Source: Gemmatimonadota bacterium
Lineage (GTDB): Bacteria > JBHIER01 > G020348925
Direction of reading: 5' to 3'
DNA: 64,000 bases
Assembly (NCBI GenBank): GCA_020348925.1
Contig: CP070758.1
Span: 2,766,118 to 2,830,117 of the forward strand
Shown here piece after piece: positions 1 to 9,848 of the stretch (positions within the stretch are counted from its first letter, which is position 1; the number at the start of each line of letters is the position of its first letter). Both the position numbers and the translations under genes were made by a program. The notes beneath the pieces were generated by a model. That model searched no databases. It had not been told where the DNA came from and was given only the letters and a program-made list of their open reading frames with translations.

Positions 1-662
1 ACTTCGATGCCACCAAGGCTGTTCACAGAAATGACGGCCAGAACGATACAGCCTCCCATGGCCATACAGAACTGGATGAAGTCCGTGACAGCCACACCCC
101 AGAGACCTGAAAGAGTGCTGTATACGGCAGTGATTCCTAAAAGAATAACGATCATCATCCAATCATCGATTCCTGTGAGAGATGCACCCTCCTTTGAGAA
201 CAGTGTCACTTTTAAAATTTCGAACATGGCCACCGTTACCCAACCGGCAATAATGGAATTCATGAGCAGTGATATATAAAGAGCTCGAAATCCCCTCAAA
301 AAGGCTGCCGGCTTTCCGCTGTACCGGAGCTCTACGAGTTCAACGTCGGTTAGAACATTGGCCCTGCGCCATAATCTGGCATAGACGAAAACCGTGAACA
401 TCCCGCCCAACGCGAAGGCCCACCAGAACCAGTTGCCGGCTACCCCATATTTTGCCGTCAATCCGGTCACTGCCAAGGGTGTATCGGCGGCAAAGCTCGT
501 CGCCGCCATAGACGTTCCGGCGATCCACCAGGGTAATGATCGCCCAGAAGCAAAATATTCCACCAGGCTTTTTCCCGCCCGTTTCCGAAGACCGAAGCCG
601 ATACCCAGAGCAAGTAAAAAATATCCTCCAATAATCGACCAATCGATGATGTCTAATTTCAT
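1..662 (-). CDS. Sodium:solute symporter (SSF family), 3' end outside window
   Basis: Only the first 220 residues are inside the window; the gene runs off the left edge without a stop. The protein begins MKLDIIDWSIIGGYFLLA, a hydrophobic first helix, followed by the SSF-type loop 'EYFASGRSLPWW' and a second helix with 'GTSMAATSFAADTPLA', the usual position of sodium-site residues. At least five hydrophobic segments are visible. It is probably a Na+-driven importer of a sugar, uronate or other organic solute. The start at 662 is preceded by AAAGG seven bases upstream, and only nine bases separate it from the GH84 stop, so the two are probably co-transcribed. It is not a close copy of the two long SSF proteins at 29153 and 50401, whose N-termini and TM1-TM2 loops differ. 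The substrate is unknown. Confidence 0.9.
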   Translation of the reverse strand, partial: MKLDIIDWSIIGGYFLLALGIGFGLRKRAGKSLVEYFASGRSLPWWIAGTSMAATSFAADTPLAVTGLTAKYGVAGNWFWWAFALGGMFTVFVYARLWRRANVLTDVELVELRYSGKPAAFLRGFRALYISLLMNSIIAGWVTVAMFEILKVTLFSKEGASLTGIDDWMMIVILLGITAVYSTLSGLWGVAVTDFIQFCMAMGGCIVLAVISVNSLGGIE

Positions 663-671
663 GACGAACCT

Positions 672-2573
672 TTATTCACCTATTACTTTTTTCAGGGATT
701 CGTCATCTTCTTTTGTCATGTCCGCCCGTAATGCATCGACCAGGCGAGTGACCCCTAGATTATGCAGCTTCTCCAATGCCACCTCCCTTGCCCGCATCAA
801 TATCGCAATTTTCAATTTGAATTGATGCAGGGAGTCAGGCTCGGGTACCGAATACTTTAATTGGAGCCGGAGGGCTTTCAATCGGCCGTAATTCTGATGG
901 TAGTAGAAAGGATTCTTTTCGGTGATAAATCTGGCTCTTCTGATGACTTTCCACAGGGAATCGGCCTCCTCCCACAACAGTCGCTCACCGATCATTCTGC
1001 GTATGGCCAATTCAGCATCTTTGAAATCGAGGGCCGGTTCGATGGCTTCTCGACCGTAGAGGTGGGCGATGGCCTGCCGCAGGGACCGCTGAGAATCGTA
1101 ACTTTCAGGGTTCCAGAGATAATCGTTGACGGTCATGCTTGGCACCCGGCCAATCTCGCTGGCAGCGTCCCCGTTGACAAACATGCCGTTGCCCGCGGTC
1201 ATCAGGTGAAAATCCTCCGGCAGGTCATTATCGTAGGCCGTAAAGAGCGTCGTCGTCGTAAAGGGATGGTGACTGTAGATCGTATTGTCCCATAAAAACG
1301 GAGCTCGTCCGCCGAAATTCACGCTCCAATCCTCAAAATCCTCCACGGTGATGCGGCGGCTTCGAACAACAGGGCCGCACCAGATGATGAAGACACTTTC
1401 CGGCAGCTCGCGCCCGATGATCTCATGGTCCCGGCGAAAGGGCCCGAAGACGTCCTCCTCCCACGGAGTTCCAACGTACAGAGACATGTCGCCGTAATGC
1501 ATCTCTTCATACGTGTAGTGGGCCGGTGCGTAGTACAGCTCGCATTCCCCCGATCGCGACTGTATCCAGTTTTCGAGATCACGCATGAGGAAACAGTGGG
1601 CTTCAGCCATGGTGCTGAACTTCTCTTTATCCCTGTCATCGGTGAGGATGTATCCCTCACCGTATTGAAAGGGTGGTGTATCATCGGCCAGGATCATGAT
1701 CTTGTCAGCACCCCGATCCAAACCGTAGGCTATGACCTCTTTCAAGCCGTCGACATGAGCCTGATCGGAGATCACAATATGCTTCTTCTCATAAATATTG
1801 TACATGAGCATGAGGTCCACTCCGCCGTACTCCTTCTCCCACCGCTCGCAGGCATCCAGAAGTTCCGCATACTCTTCCTCGACCGTCCACCAGGCATACT
1901 TTCTGCCCAAAATGGACAGACACGACATGCGGTAGCGGGCCATCCAGTCAAAGAGTAATCCCACACTTTCAGGAGCCGGGTCGATCTTAACGATCCGAAG
2001 GCCGTAGGCGGGCCAGTCGTTCACAACCGCCTCCCGGATGTGGGGTACTCCGTTTCTGTGAAAGACGAGTTGGGATAGGGCCGTCGCCGCGTAGATCAAG
2101 CCTCTTTGAGCTGCACCAGAGGCCTCGATGATCCTCATCCCCCCCTTGTTCATCGGGCGAAGGGAGTAGGCCTGCTTCCCGTGATCCATCAAAGATGATT
2201 CGCCCGACCGCAGGCGAATGGCGACTGACGACGAGGGGGGCCGGCGGCTCATGTCCTCAACCACAGGAACGGACTGCAGACCCATCAGATCGAGCTGGTG
2301 ATTGAAGATTCTTGCCGCCCGTACTTCCTCCTCCCCGTCAGCCACCAAAACGAGATGATCAGCACCGCTCTCTGTCCTCAAAGGATGGAACCGATCCAGG
2401 TATTCCACTTCAACGGGAGTCGGAAATATCTCCGGGAGATCTGTCGGGCATCGGAAGTGCGTTTCTGATCCCTGTCGAACCCCCACCTGGCAGGAAGCCT
2501 GATGCGGATTCAACGTTACGAGCAAACCAACCATAACCAATCCTGCGAAAAAACACTGCGCGCACGTTTTCAT
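672..2573 (-). CDS. Secreted GH84-like beta-N-acetylhexosaminidase
   Basis: 633 aa with an N-terminal signal peptide (hydrophobic core about residues 8-22, then ASCQ). A GH20b-like alpha/beta domain covers about residues 50-180 and a TIM barrel follows. The barrel carries the acidic pair D297-D298 in 'MILADDTPP', at the position of the GH84 catalytic Asp pair, and later 'IIWCGPVV' and 'GRAPFLWDN', which match the GH84 signatures around the substrate pocket. A helical C-terminal region completes the protein. The expected activity is removal of terminal beta-linked GlcNAc or GalNAc by substrate-assisted catalysis outside the cytoplasm. A strong AGGAGG lies nine bases before the ATG. It lies just downstream of the heparinase-like lyase and upstream of an SSF transporter, so it fits glycosaminoglycan-type degradation. 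The exact sugar specificity cannot be read from the sequence. Confidence 0.85.
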   Translation of the reverse strand: MKTCAQCFFAGLVMVGLLVTLNPHQASCQVGVRQGSETHFRCPTDLPEIFPTPVEVEYLDRFHPLRTESGADHLVLVADGEEEVRAARIFNHQLDLMGLQSVPVVEDMSRRPPSSSVAIRLRSGESSLMDHGKQAYSLRPMNKGGMRIIEASGAAQRGLIYAATALSQLVFHRNGVPHIREAVVNDWPAYGLRIVKIDPAPESVGLLFDWMARYRMSCLSILGRKYAWWTVEEEYAELLDACERWEKEYGGVDLMLMYNIYEKKHIVISDQAHVDGLKEVIAYGLDRGADKIMILADDTPPFQYGEGYILTDDRDKEKFSTMAEAHCFLMRDLENWIQSRSGECELYYAPAHYTYEEMHYGDMSLYVGTPWEEDVFGPFRRDHEIIGRELPESVFIIWCGPVVRSRRITVEDFEDWSVNFGGRAPFLWDNTIYSHHPFTTTTLFTAYDNDLPEDFHLMTAGNGMFVNGDAASEIGRVPSMTVNDYLWNPESYDSQRSLRQAIAHLYGREAIEPALDFKDAELAIRRMIGERLLWEEADSLWKVIRRARFITEKNPFYYHQNYGRLKALRLQLKYSVPEPDSLHQFKLKIAILMRAREVALEKLHNLGVTRLVDALRADMTKEDDESLKKVIGE

Positions 2574-2622
2574 GAATACAAACCTCCTAGTAACTGCTTA
2601 TGCTTCCCGACAAGAATATAAA

Positions 2623-5004
2623 CTACGGCGGACATGTACCGATACTCAGGATGACATTAATGATCCCCGCAACATCGAGAATATTGATGACCCCGTCCTC
2701 ATTGCAGTCAGCGGCGCATATCTCAGGTTCCGAGGATGGATCACCAGTCTCCAGTATAATGTTCACCACACTGACAACATCCAAAATATCGACAATACCA
2801 TCACTATTGATGTCTCCCTTCATTATCTGGCAGGTTTCAATGGATACGTTATGAATCCCCTGATCCACATATACTTTTATCCACCCAGTATCCGGTTCAA
2901 TGACACTTGTTTGAACATCATTTATCTCCACACCCGTAATACCTGGAAAGTAAAAAATGATATCCGTCCCTTGAGAGATAACGGTGCCGTCCTTACCTTT
3001 CATATAGATTGTAATTTCTGAATCTGATTCAAATCCTGTTCTTGGGGATAGCCCGTCGTCATATCGGACACCTTTCCGTACAAGATAAAATTGATTATTC
3101 TCGTTTACCTCACGATATACCAGACCCATGCCAATAAAAGAAATATCCTGATATGTCACAAGAGTATGACTTATGGAACTCAGAATGCAATCGACGATCG
3201 TATTTCCGTGATCTACGGAAGCACCGCTGGCATTGCCTAAGTCTATGCGATCCACGTTTGCCAACGGATGCATATCATCATGAGGAAAAAGAACGGATAC
3301 GATGCTGGCTTCTCCATTTTCGTCCGTATCATATGTTGAATAGAGATATTTTCCGTCATACCTGCTGCAATCACTGTACGATCCCAAATAGCCCGTGTGC
3401 ACATTCACATCGGTGGGCTTTGTACCCAAAAAGATGGTGACGTACACCGGATGGTCGCTGTAATTGCATCCCTCGATATCCCAGCGGTACTCAGTTTCCC
3501 ATCTCACAGCAACCGGACCAGCTGCGGAATTCGGGTGAAGAGCAACATTGACTTGATGGGAAGGATCATTCGCATCAACCTCATCAATGAGGATGAAATA
3601 TCCACTCACGCCGTCCAACGGTTTCACAAAGAAAAAATTTCGCTGATGATGTCCGTTCGGCAGGGCACTCCCTGAACTTCCACTGGCGTAATCCACATCC
3701 TCCCCTATCAGTCCCTCAGTAATGCCACCTCCCTCCTTTTCCGAATGATCCTCATTATTGATCATAACCGTATTTGAGGATGCCGAGCGATTGTGTATCC
3801 ACGTCCACTCACCGGCTCCCCAGCCGTCATATCCTGAATTGCGGAGAATATGTTCACCATACGCGGCAATGTGAATGGCATTTACGTCTTTATGGGTGTG
3901 ACTTTCTTTTTTCACCCGGATATTCCATAACGCTCCGGCCAATGCCCGATCCGTATTTGCATCTTCAAGAAACCATGCACCGCCATTTGGGAAAATCCTG
4001 CTGGGAGGTCTCTCAGGGGAGAGTGGAACCGAGTCACACAGGATATAGTGCAGCAATCTTCCTTGAATCAATTCATCCGTTAACGATCCGACATGCCATG
4101 CTCCATATCGCTGAGCTTTGTTAGAGAATTTATCGACTCTGAATAATGATGCAGCCCATTGATCAAGATCTTTGGTCGGTGGAGAATCTCCAAAGGTATA
4201 CGACCGGTTAAATGGTGTGACACTATAGCCCATCACCCATTCATACAGATTTTGAAATTTCGGTGTGTCGTAGAACTCGTGATAGCCCTGATATTCGCAA
4301 ACATCCATAAACATTTTTTTCTGAATTCGGTTATCCATAAATAACCTGCTCTTCGCGTATCCCGGGCCAGTGGAAAAGACGCCGTCACCAGTCGTTTCAT
4401 CCAAAATAAATTTTCGATATAATTCCTTTTTTTCAATAAAAGTATCCGTTATACCGTTATGGTACAAATCTTTCAATCCGTCAATGGCAAACTTGCTTTC
4501 TTTCCATGAATTTCTATGGTTATCGGCAATGTAATCGCAATCGTCTTCGATGGCCCGGCGTATACTAACCGATATGTCGGTGTACATGATATCCAGAACC
4601 AGATAGATCATGAAAGCTGCACTTGCAGGGGGCACAGTATACTCATGGTCGTCGGAACCGTTCTGCTTCTCTGTCCGTATATCATCGATGGCATCGGCAA
4701 GAACAGTTTCAATTCTTGAGACATAAAGTGAACTGTTACCCGGATCGAGGATATAAGCAAGAGCACACGCACTGGCAATTTCCCGGGCACGAACGCATTT
4801 CGACGGCAGACTCTCATCCGGATTGTACGCTAAACTCTTAGCCTCCTCAATGGCTTTCGATTTCATCACCAACCACGGCCAATCTTCAGCCCGTGCCCGC
4901 AACGCGGCATACTCCGATTGCTTCACGATGATAAAAGGATGCGTTATACCGAATGCCCTTTGGCTCAGAACAAAAAGCAGAATCAGACCAATGGTTATTT
5001 TCAT
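2623..5004 (-). CDS. Secreted heparinase II/III-like polysaccharide lyase with C-terminal dockerin-like repeats
   Basis: About 793 aa from the ATG at 5004. That start gives a clean signal peptide (MKITIGLILLFVLSQRAFG) and has AAGAG upstream; an alternative ATG at 5028 adds eight residues and lacks a ribosome site. The N-terminal half is an alpha/alpha toroid. The middle carries 'ESHTHKDVNAIHI ... HILRNSGYDGWG', the hallmark of the heparinase II/III C-terminal beta domain. Such enzymes cleave uronic-acid glycans by beta-elimination and release unsaturated uronates, which the KduI-type isomerase and KduD genes here can process. The last ~65 residues hold two calcium-loop segments ('GDINSDGIVDILD' and 'DCNEDGVINILD') of dockerin type. 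The substrate could be a glycosaminoglycan, alginate or another uronan; family assignment is firm, specificity is not. Confidence 0.85.
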   Translation of the reverse strand: MKITIGLILLFVLSQRAFGITHPFIIVKQSEYAALRARAEDWPWLVMKSKAIEEAKSLAYNPDESLPSKCVRAREIASACALAYILDPGNSSLYVSRIETVLADAIDDIRTEKQNGSDDHEYTVPPASAAFMIYLVLDIMYTDISVSIRRAIEDDCDYIADNHRNSWKESKFAIDGLKDLYHNGITDTFIEKKELYRKFILDETTGDGVFSTGPGYAKSRLFMDNRIQKKMFMDVCEYQGYHEFYDTPKFQNLYEWVMGYSVTPFNRSYTFGDSPPTKDLDQWAASLFRVDKFSNKAQRYGAWHVGSLTDELIQGRLLHYILCDSVPLSPERPPSRIFPNGGAWFLEDANTDRALAGALWNIRVKKESHTHKDVNAIHIAAYGEHILRNSGYDGWGAGEWTWIHNRSASSNTVMINNEDHSEKEGGGITEGLIGEDVDYASGSSGSALPNGHHQRNFFFVKPLDGVSGYFILIDEVDANDPSHQVNVALHPNSAAGPVAVRWETEYRWDIEGCNYSDHPVYVTIFLGTKPTDVNVHTGYLGSYSDCSRYDGKYLYSTYDTDENGEASIVSVLFPHDDMHPLANVDRIDLGNASGASVDHGNTIVDCILSSISHTLVTYQDISFIGMGLVYREVNENNQFYLVRKGVRYDDGLSPRTGFESDSEITIYMKGKDGTVISQGTDIIFYFPGITGVEINDVQTSVIEPDTGWIKVYVDQGIHNVSIETCQIMKGDINSDGIVDILDVVSVVNIILETGDPSSEPEICAADCNEDGVINILDVAGIINVILSIGTCPP

Positions 5005-5049
5005 GTTTGTAACTCTTGAAGGATACATAGCATCACTGGCTGTTGATAC

Positions 5050-6450
5050 TCACGCCAGAATGTAGATGATCACATCACCCACATTCGTTCCGGTATTCCC
5101 GGTTCGAACAAGGGATGCTCCAATCTTATTAAAGAGTGTATTGCTATCATATCGATCAATGTATGATTGGACATCGATGTTCTGACCTTTGGCACGGACC
5201 AGTGATTCTTTGTCGACTATCACCCCTGCCACATCAGGTAAGTAATCGGAGCCGTCGGTCCCCACACAAACAACAACCCAGTCACCTTCATAGTCTCTCA
5301 TCGCCAACAAGGAGGCAGCAGCATAGTGCTGATTTCTCCCTCCCTTTCCAGGATTTTCGGGTAACTTCGGTGTTGTTTCGCCACCGATTAGGACCACATC
5401 ATACCCTTCATATACTCCACGCTGTATCTCACCCGCCCTGTACTGGGCGACTCTTGCCGGATCACCCTTCTGTTCTGCCGTAACAATGTACGGCGAGTAT
5501 CCCATATCTTTTGCCCTCTGAGCCATCGCCTCTAAAGCATTCCCGTTTTCTCCGATGATATAGTTGTAACATGTATTCAGTTTTTTTGGCGTCTCCTCAA
5601 TTTCACCTCGGATACCTTTTTCTAAGTGAGTTACAATATTTTTGGGTGCTTTCAAGATCAAACCATATTTTTCCAAAACAGCATATGCGTCTGAAAACGT
5701 CGATGAATCCGGATACGTCGGACCGGATGCGATCACATCCAAATCGTTTCCAATCACGTCGGAGATGATGAGGCTGATGACGGTTGCGGGGGAAAAGAAT
5801 TCACCCAGTCGCCCGCCCTTAACCCGTGACAGGTGCTTTCGCACTGCATTGATTTCATAAATTTCCGCACCACTACCGAGTAAGAGTTTCGTTATCTGTT
5901 TTTTCTCATCAAGATCAATCCCGTCCACCGGAGAAGGCATCAACGCAGAACCTCCTCCGGAAATGAGACACAGTACCGTATCTTTTTCATTGATGGAATA
6001 CTGTCCTTTAAGAGTCAGCATCCGTTCAACGCCGTACAAACCCTCATCATCGGGGATAGGGTGTGATGCTTTCACTACATGAATCGGCTGTGTGTCATAC
6101 CCAGTATCGACGCAATTGATAACACCATCTGTAATCCTTTCTTTTCCCATTATTTTTAAGAGCACATCAGCCATTCGTCCAGCTGCCTTGCCCCCTCCTA
6201 TGACAAACAGTCTTCCCTGGGAGAGGTCGTGCTCTTCACCCTGAATCTTGAGGACATTCCGTGTCGAATCATACTCCAGAGTAATGTTCATCGTAATCTC
6301 AGGAAGAACTCTGTGGATTCCGGCCTCGATGATGTCCAAGGCATGCGTTCTGAGCTCAGATGATGCAACTTCATCTTTATTTGTTATAATCATAGTACCC
6401 ACAACCGAAGATAAAAAATCCTCAAACAGGAAGGGGAAGATCGCATTCAT
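5050..6450 (-). CDS. Glycerate 2-kinase, MOFRL family
   Basis: 466 aa cytoplasmic protein of the GckA/TtuD type. Visible hallmarks are 'VIGGGKAAGRMA', 'CLISGGGSALMPSP' and 'VLIGGETTPK ... GKGGRNQ', followed by a C-terminal MOFRL domain with 'CVGTDGSDYLPDVAG'. It should phosphorylate D-glycerate to 2-phosphoglycerate with ATP and so feed lower glycolysis. In a uronate locus, glycerate could arise from oxidation of glyceraldehyde after aldol cleavage of non-phosphorylated sugar acids. The true start may be the internal ATG at 6393 (MIITNKDEV), because the first 19 residues are not typical of the family; neither start has a convincing ribosome site. It sits 54 bases downstream of the HAD phosphatase and 46 bases upstream of the lyase. 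Confidence 0.88.
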   Translation of the reverse strand: MNAIFPFLFEDFLSSVVGTMIITNKDEVASSELRTHALDIIEAGIHRVLPEITMNITLEYDSTRNVLKIQGEEHDLSQGRLFVIGGGKAAGRMADVLLKIMGKERITDGVINCVDTGYDTQPIHVVKASHPIPDDEGLYGVERMLTLKGQYSINEKDTVLCLISGGGSALMPSPVDGIDLDEKKQITKLLLGSGAEIYEINAVRKHLSRVKGGRLGEFFSPATVISLIISDVIGNDLDVIASGPTYPDSSTFSDAYAVLEKYGLILKAPKNIVTHLEKGIRGEIEETPKKLNTCYNYIIGENGNALEAMAQRAKDMGYSPYIVTAEQKGDPARVAQYRAGEIQRGVYEGYDVVLIGGETTPKLPENPGKGGRNQHYAAASLLAMRDYEGDWVVVCVGTDGSDYLPDVAGVIVDKESLVRAKGQNIDVQSYIDRYDSNTLFNKIGASLVRTGNTGTNVGDVIIYILA

Positions 6451-6504
6451 GATTCAAAATGTATATCCCCATCCCGCGTCCTTTCATTTTAATAAAGGAT
6501 GTTC

Positions 6505-7398
6505 TTAAGAGATCTTCCAGGGGGGAATTTCCGGTAGGAGCTTCTCAAATTCATCGATCAACTGCGATTCATACTCTCCGGCATAATCCCCGGCTAAAAA
6601 TTTCTTACATCCCTCCCTGAAGAACCGTTCCCACGATTCCTCCTCCCGTCCCGGATTGACAGGGTAAAACAGTGCTCCATTGGCCCGGGCCGCTTTGAGA
6701 TCTCCGGGTGCATCGCCTACCATGAGTACATGATGATCCTGATATTTTCCTCCGGTGGCTAACTGGATATGTTCTTTTTTGCTTCCCATTTCCTGTCCTG
6801 CAATGATCGCCGCATATGATGCGATACCGTTCTCTTCCCATTCTCTCTGAAGCGCCTCGCCCGGTGTTGCGGAAACGACGACGATATCCGCTGCACGGCT
6901 GAGCATCTCCAAACTCTCCCTGACGAAGGGGAAGGGTGGAACGCCTGTGACCATGTCAGCAATGGCGGCATTGACGGCTTCACTCCATTTTAAGGTTTGG
7001 ATCAAAACGGGATCTTGTGTCCTGTCTATAACCTTTTGCAGCGCCGGATTACCCATGGAAACACCTGAGTTGATGAAATCCCGCAACGATGGAAGGTCAG
7101 GTATGGTTACCTCTCTTTTCCTCACTTCCTCCCGTTCTTTAAGAAGATCAAGGACCATGACCAGAGCAGGAAAACGATTTATGCCTCGCCATTTCGAATA
7201 CAAATTTACAAACTCCGCTGCCTCTCTCGCGTATTTTGAGACAGCCTGAAGATTCCAGTACTTTATGATGTTTGGGATGAAACACTCCTTGTGCTTTATC
7301 TCCATGGAGTCAAAAACACAGCCGTCGGAATCAACGCCGACAAAGTAATCGTGCTTGGGCTGAAATTCACTCAACTTTTTTTGATCAAAATCCTGCAT
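6505..7398 (-). CDS. HAD-superfamily hydrolase, probable sugar-phosphate phosphatase
   Basis: 297 aa from the ATG at 7398, chosen because AAAGGA lies eight bases upstream; a longer reading from 7440 lacks such a site. All four HAD motifs are present: 'VGVDSDGCVFDS' (nucleophile Asp), 'VVVSATP' (motif II), 'GSKKEHI' (Lys of motif III) and 'MVGDAPGD' (motif IV). A helical cap of about 130 residues lies between motifs I and II. It has no signal peptide, so it is a cytoplasmic phosphohydrolase. The substrate is not evident. Its position between kdgK and glycerate kinase suggests a phosphorylated sugar acid or hexosamine phosphate, but this is inference from context only. Confidence 0.85.
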   Translation of the reverse strand: MQDFDQKKLSEFQPKHDYFVGVDSDGCVFDSMEIKHKECFIPNIIKYWNLQAVSKYAREAAEFVNLYSKWRGINRFPALVMVLDLLKEREEVRKREVTIPDLPSLRDFINSGVSMGNPALQKVIDRTQDPVLIQTLKWSEAVNAAIADMVTGVPPFPFVRESLEMLSRAADIVVVSATPGEALQREWEENGIASYAAIIAGQEMGSKKEHIQLATGGKYQDHHVLMVGDAPGDLKAARANGALFYPVNPGREEESWERFFREGCKKFLAGDYAGEYESQLIDEFEKLLPEIPPWKIS

Positions 7399-7444
7399 CT
7401 GATGGGTCCTTTCGGAAATGAAAAAGAAACCTTTATTCACAATC

Positions 7445-8530
7445 CTAACGCTTTATTCTCGCACTCCCCCCTTTTGCGACGTGAAGCACCTCATCCAGGG
7501 TCACCATGTTCGTGTCACCGCGAGTCGTCTGGGTTAAGGCACCGTGGGCAGCCCCAAGGTTTACGCATTCCTGCAGTTCCATCCCACGCAAAAATCCGTA
7601 GATCATGCCGCTACAAAATCCGTCTCCACCGCCGACACGATCTTCGATCTCGAGGTTTTCGTAACGGATGGATGTGTAGAATTGTCCATCATGGTAAAGG
7701 ATAGCCGACCAATTGTTCAACAGGCCACTGACGACCTCGCGGAGGGTCGTTGCCACAACCTGAATATGCGAATAGGTCCCGATCACCCGTTCAACCATGT
7801 CCTTGTATGCCTCGACAGGCAGTCTCTGCAGTGTATCATCCGTACCATTGACTTCAAATCCTAGAACTTTTTGAAAATCTTCCTCGTTGCCAATGAGAAC
7901 TGTAACATAGGGTATCAGTTCCTTTGTAACCTCGATTGCTTTTTCACTCGTCCACAGCTTGCTTCGAAAATTAAGATCATAGCTGACAACTGTTCCTGCC
8001 CTATGGGCGGCCATCATTGCTTCTTGTGCTACTTCCGCACAACTCGCGCTAAGCGCCGTGAAAATACCACCGAGATGAAACCAGCGCACGCCCCGTTCTT
8101 CAAATATTCGCACCCAATCTACTTCGCCAGGCCTCATATGGCTGGCGGCGGAATGACCGCGATCGTAAAGCGTTACACTGGGACGAACTCCGATGCCCAC
8201 CTCCGTAAAATTCAATCCAATCCGGTCGGCTCGCCCTACACCGTCATACGCCACCCACACCACCTCACTCATATCCATGCCTGCCGCTCTGGCATGGTTC
8301 CGAATAAAGAACCCCAATGGATTTTTCACCAATTTCGATATCCAACCCGTTCGCAGACCGAATCTCGATAAGGCGTAGGCAACGTTATACTCTCCACCCC
8401 CTGCCCACGCTTCAAAAGACGAAGTAAACTCTATCCGTTGATGACCGGGAGGACTCAAACGAATCATGCATTCCCCCAATGTCAACACATCCACATCACA
8501 CTCCGAAACAGATCGTATCTTCAAAGCCAT
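7445..8530 (-). CDS. kdgK: PfkB-family sugar kinase, probable 2-keto-3-deoxygluconate kinase
   Basis: 361 aa from the ATG at 8530, which has a near-perfect GAGGAGGT seven bases upstream; the longer reading from 8617 is unlikely. The N-terminus has 'LTLGECMIRLSPPG' and 'WAGGGEYNVAYALSRFG', typical of KDG kinases and ribokinase relatives. The C-terminal 'DRVGGGDGFCSGMIYGFL' holds the catalytic Asp and anion hole. KdgK makes 2-keto-3-deoxy-6-phosphogluconate from KDG and ATP, and the aldolase Eda is encoded further upstream in the same run. KDG would be supplied by KduD. Phosphorylation of a related acid such as gluconate cannot be excluded, since the gene directly follows the LarA-like gene and gnd. 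Confidence 0.87.
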   Translation of the reverse strand: MALKIRSVSECDVDVLTLGECMIRLSPPGHQRIEFTSSFEAWAGGGEYNVAYALSRFGLRTGWISKLVKNPLGFFIRNHARAAGMDMSEVVWVAYDGVGRADRIGLNFTEVGIGVRPSVTLYDRGHSAASHMRPGEVDWVRIFEERGVRWFHLGGIFTALSASCAEVAQEAMMAAHRAGTVVSYDLNFRSKLWTSEKAIEVTKELIPYVTVLIGNEEDFQKVLGFEVNGTDDTLQRLPVEAYKDMVERVIGTYSHIQVVATTLREVVSGLLNNWSAILYHDGQFYTSIRYENLEIEDRVGGGDGFCSGMIYGFLRGMELQECVNLGAAHGALTQTTRGDTNMVTLDEVLHVAKGGSARIKR

Positions 8531-8564
8531 GAACCTAACCTCCTCAGTATTTCCAAAGTTTCGA

Positions 8565-9848
8565 TCAGGAAGTGTCCGTTTTGAGTCTATACAGAACTTC
8601 ACCCGCATTCTCGACAAAAAGAATGCCTTCTTTCTCTCGACCTTTCCATTCGGAAAAATCTATGGTCTCAGCATCCCGACAGCTAAGGTTGATCCGCTCA
8701 CAGGTCTCCGGAGCAATTCCCGTCGCCAGGGTGACTTTAATCCTCGGTTTCTCGATGCCGTTTTCAAAGGTACCGATACCTCGCACATGGGTCGAATGCG
8801 CCAGAACGCACCGCGGAATGTCGCCAAACTTATCCATCTGCTTTAAATAATAGTCACCCACATGATAGCCGATACGATGAAGTATCTCGCCATGAGTATG
8901 CGAGATCTTTGTAATATGAGGAGCATAAATGATAAGCTCTCCCCCATCCGCGACAACGGACTCCAACTTATACATGACCTTTCCCGCAACCCAAATGTCA
9001 TCATAGTAGAGCGGTGCCACACCAAGAACCGTATGAAAAGGTTTTTCAAAGTACTGGATATGAAGTATTTGAGATAAATCAGCCGCGTGTGACCAGGCTT
9101 CTTCGACGCTACCGATGAACAAGCCACTCAGTTTTTTCTCGTGCACCACCATGCAGAAGCATATTCTGGGGACCTCCAAGAGCGACGCCGCTCGGTCCAG
9201 AAGTTTGCGAACAGGATTCTGTTTCGTCCCGTTTATGACCGAATTCGTAATGAGAGCGGACAGCCAATGGAAACAGTGAATGATGCATTCCCCGGCGATC
9301 CCCGGAAAGAGGTACTTGTTCCCGCCGGAAAAACCCGCCACTTCATGCGGCACAACAGGGCTCATAATTATTAAAAAATCGTAGTCGAGAATCATTTTAT
9401 TCAACGTCACTTCGACTTCTTCTTTCAGGAGGTGATTTGAAATGTCATCGATCTCATGCTCCGGTATTGTTCCAATGGTCACTAACGCTTCGGGTTTGTC
9501 ATGGGCGTGATTAAAAAACTTGACTTTTTCATACTTTTGATGGAGCTCCCTCTGCGAAACGCCGACCCGCTCGCAGATTTGCTCCTCATCCATCGGTTGA
9601 TGCGTACCGAGGGCAATCAGATAATCCAAATTCTTCACCTGATCACCGAGCAGCTCAAAAAGCAGTCGAAAGAACACCGGGATGGGGGCATTACGAGTCA
9701 GATCGGGAATAATGACCAGGACACGCTTGTCTCTCAGGTTACATTGAGACAAGGCCTGCTCGGTAAAGGCACGGATCTCGTCCTCGGTGATAGATCCTTG
9801 TTCAAGCCCTTTTCCAATGACCGTACTCACTTCATCCGCTCCTGCCAT
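8565..9848 (-). CDS. LarA-superfamily nickel-dependent 2-hydroxyacid racemase/epimerase
   Basis: 427 aa cytoplasmic protein. The residues that bind substrate and the nickel-pincer cofactor in lactate racemase are all present with matching spacing: D49 and R52 ('PDLTR'), H83 ('GTHQP'), H168 ('VPHEVAGFSGG'), K178 (cofactor lysine) and H194. A second domain fills residues ~230-427. The superfamily inverts C2 of hydroxyacids; members acting on lactate, malate and, from memory, gluconate/mannonate are known. The reading frame overlaps the end of gnd by 22 bases, and its AAGGAGG lies about 16 bases before the ATG, inside gnd, so the two are translationally linked. A sugar-acid C2 epimerase is therefore more likely than a lactate racemase. 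The cofactor-making LarB, LarC and LarE genes are not in the window. Confidence 0.85.
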   Translation of the reverse strand: MAGADEVSTVIGKGLEQGSITEDEIRAFTEQALSQCNLRDKRVLVIIPDLTRNAPIPVFFRLLFELLGDQVKNLDYLIALGTHQPMDEEQICERVGVSQRELHQKYEKVKFFNHAHDKPEALVTIGTIPEHEIDDISNHLLKEEVEVTLNKMILDYDFLIIMSPVVPHEVAGFSGGNKYLFPGIAGECIIHCFHWLSALITNSVINGTKQNPVRKLLDRAASLLEVPRICFCMVVHEKKLSGLFIGSVEEAWSHAADLSQILHIQYFEKPFHTVLGVAPLYYDDIWVAGKVMYKLESVVADGGELIIYAPHITKISHTHGEILHRIGYHVGDYYLKQMDKFGDIPRCVLAHSTHVRGIGTFENGIEKPRIKVTLATGIAPETCERINLSCRDAETIDFSEWKGREKEGILFVENAGEVLYRLKTDTS

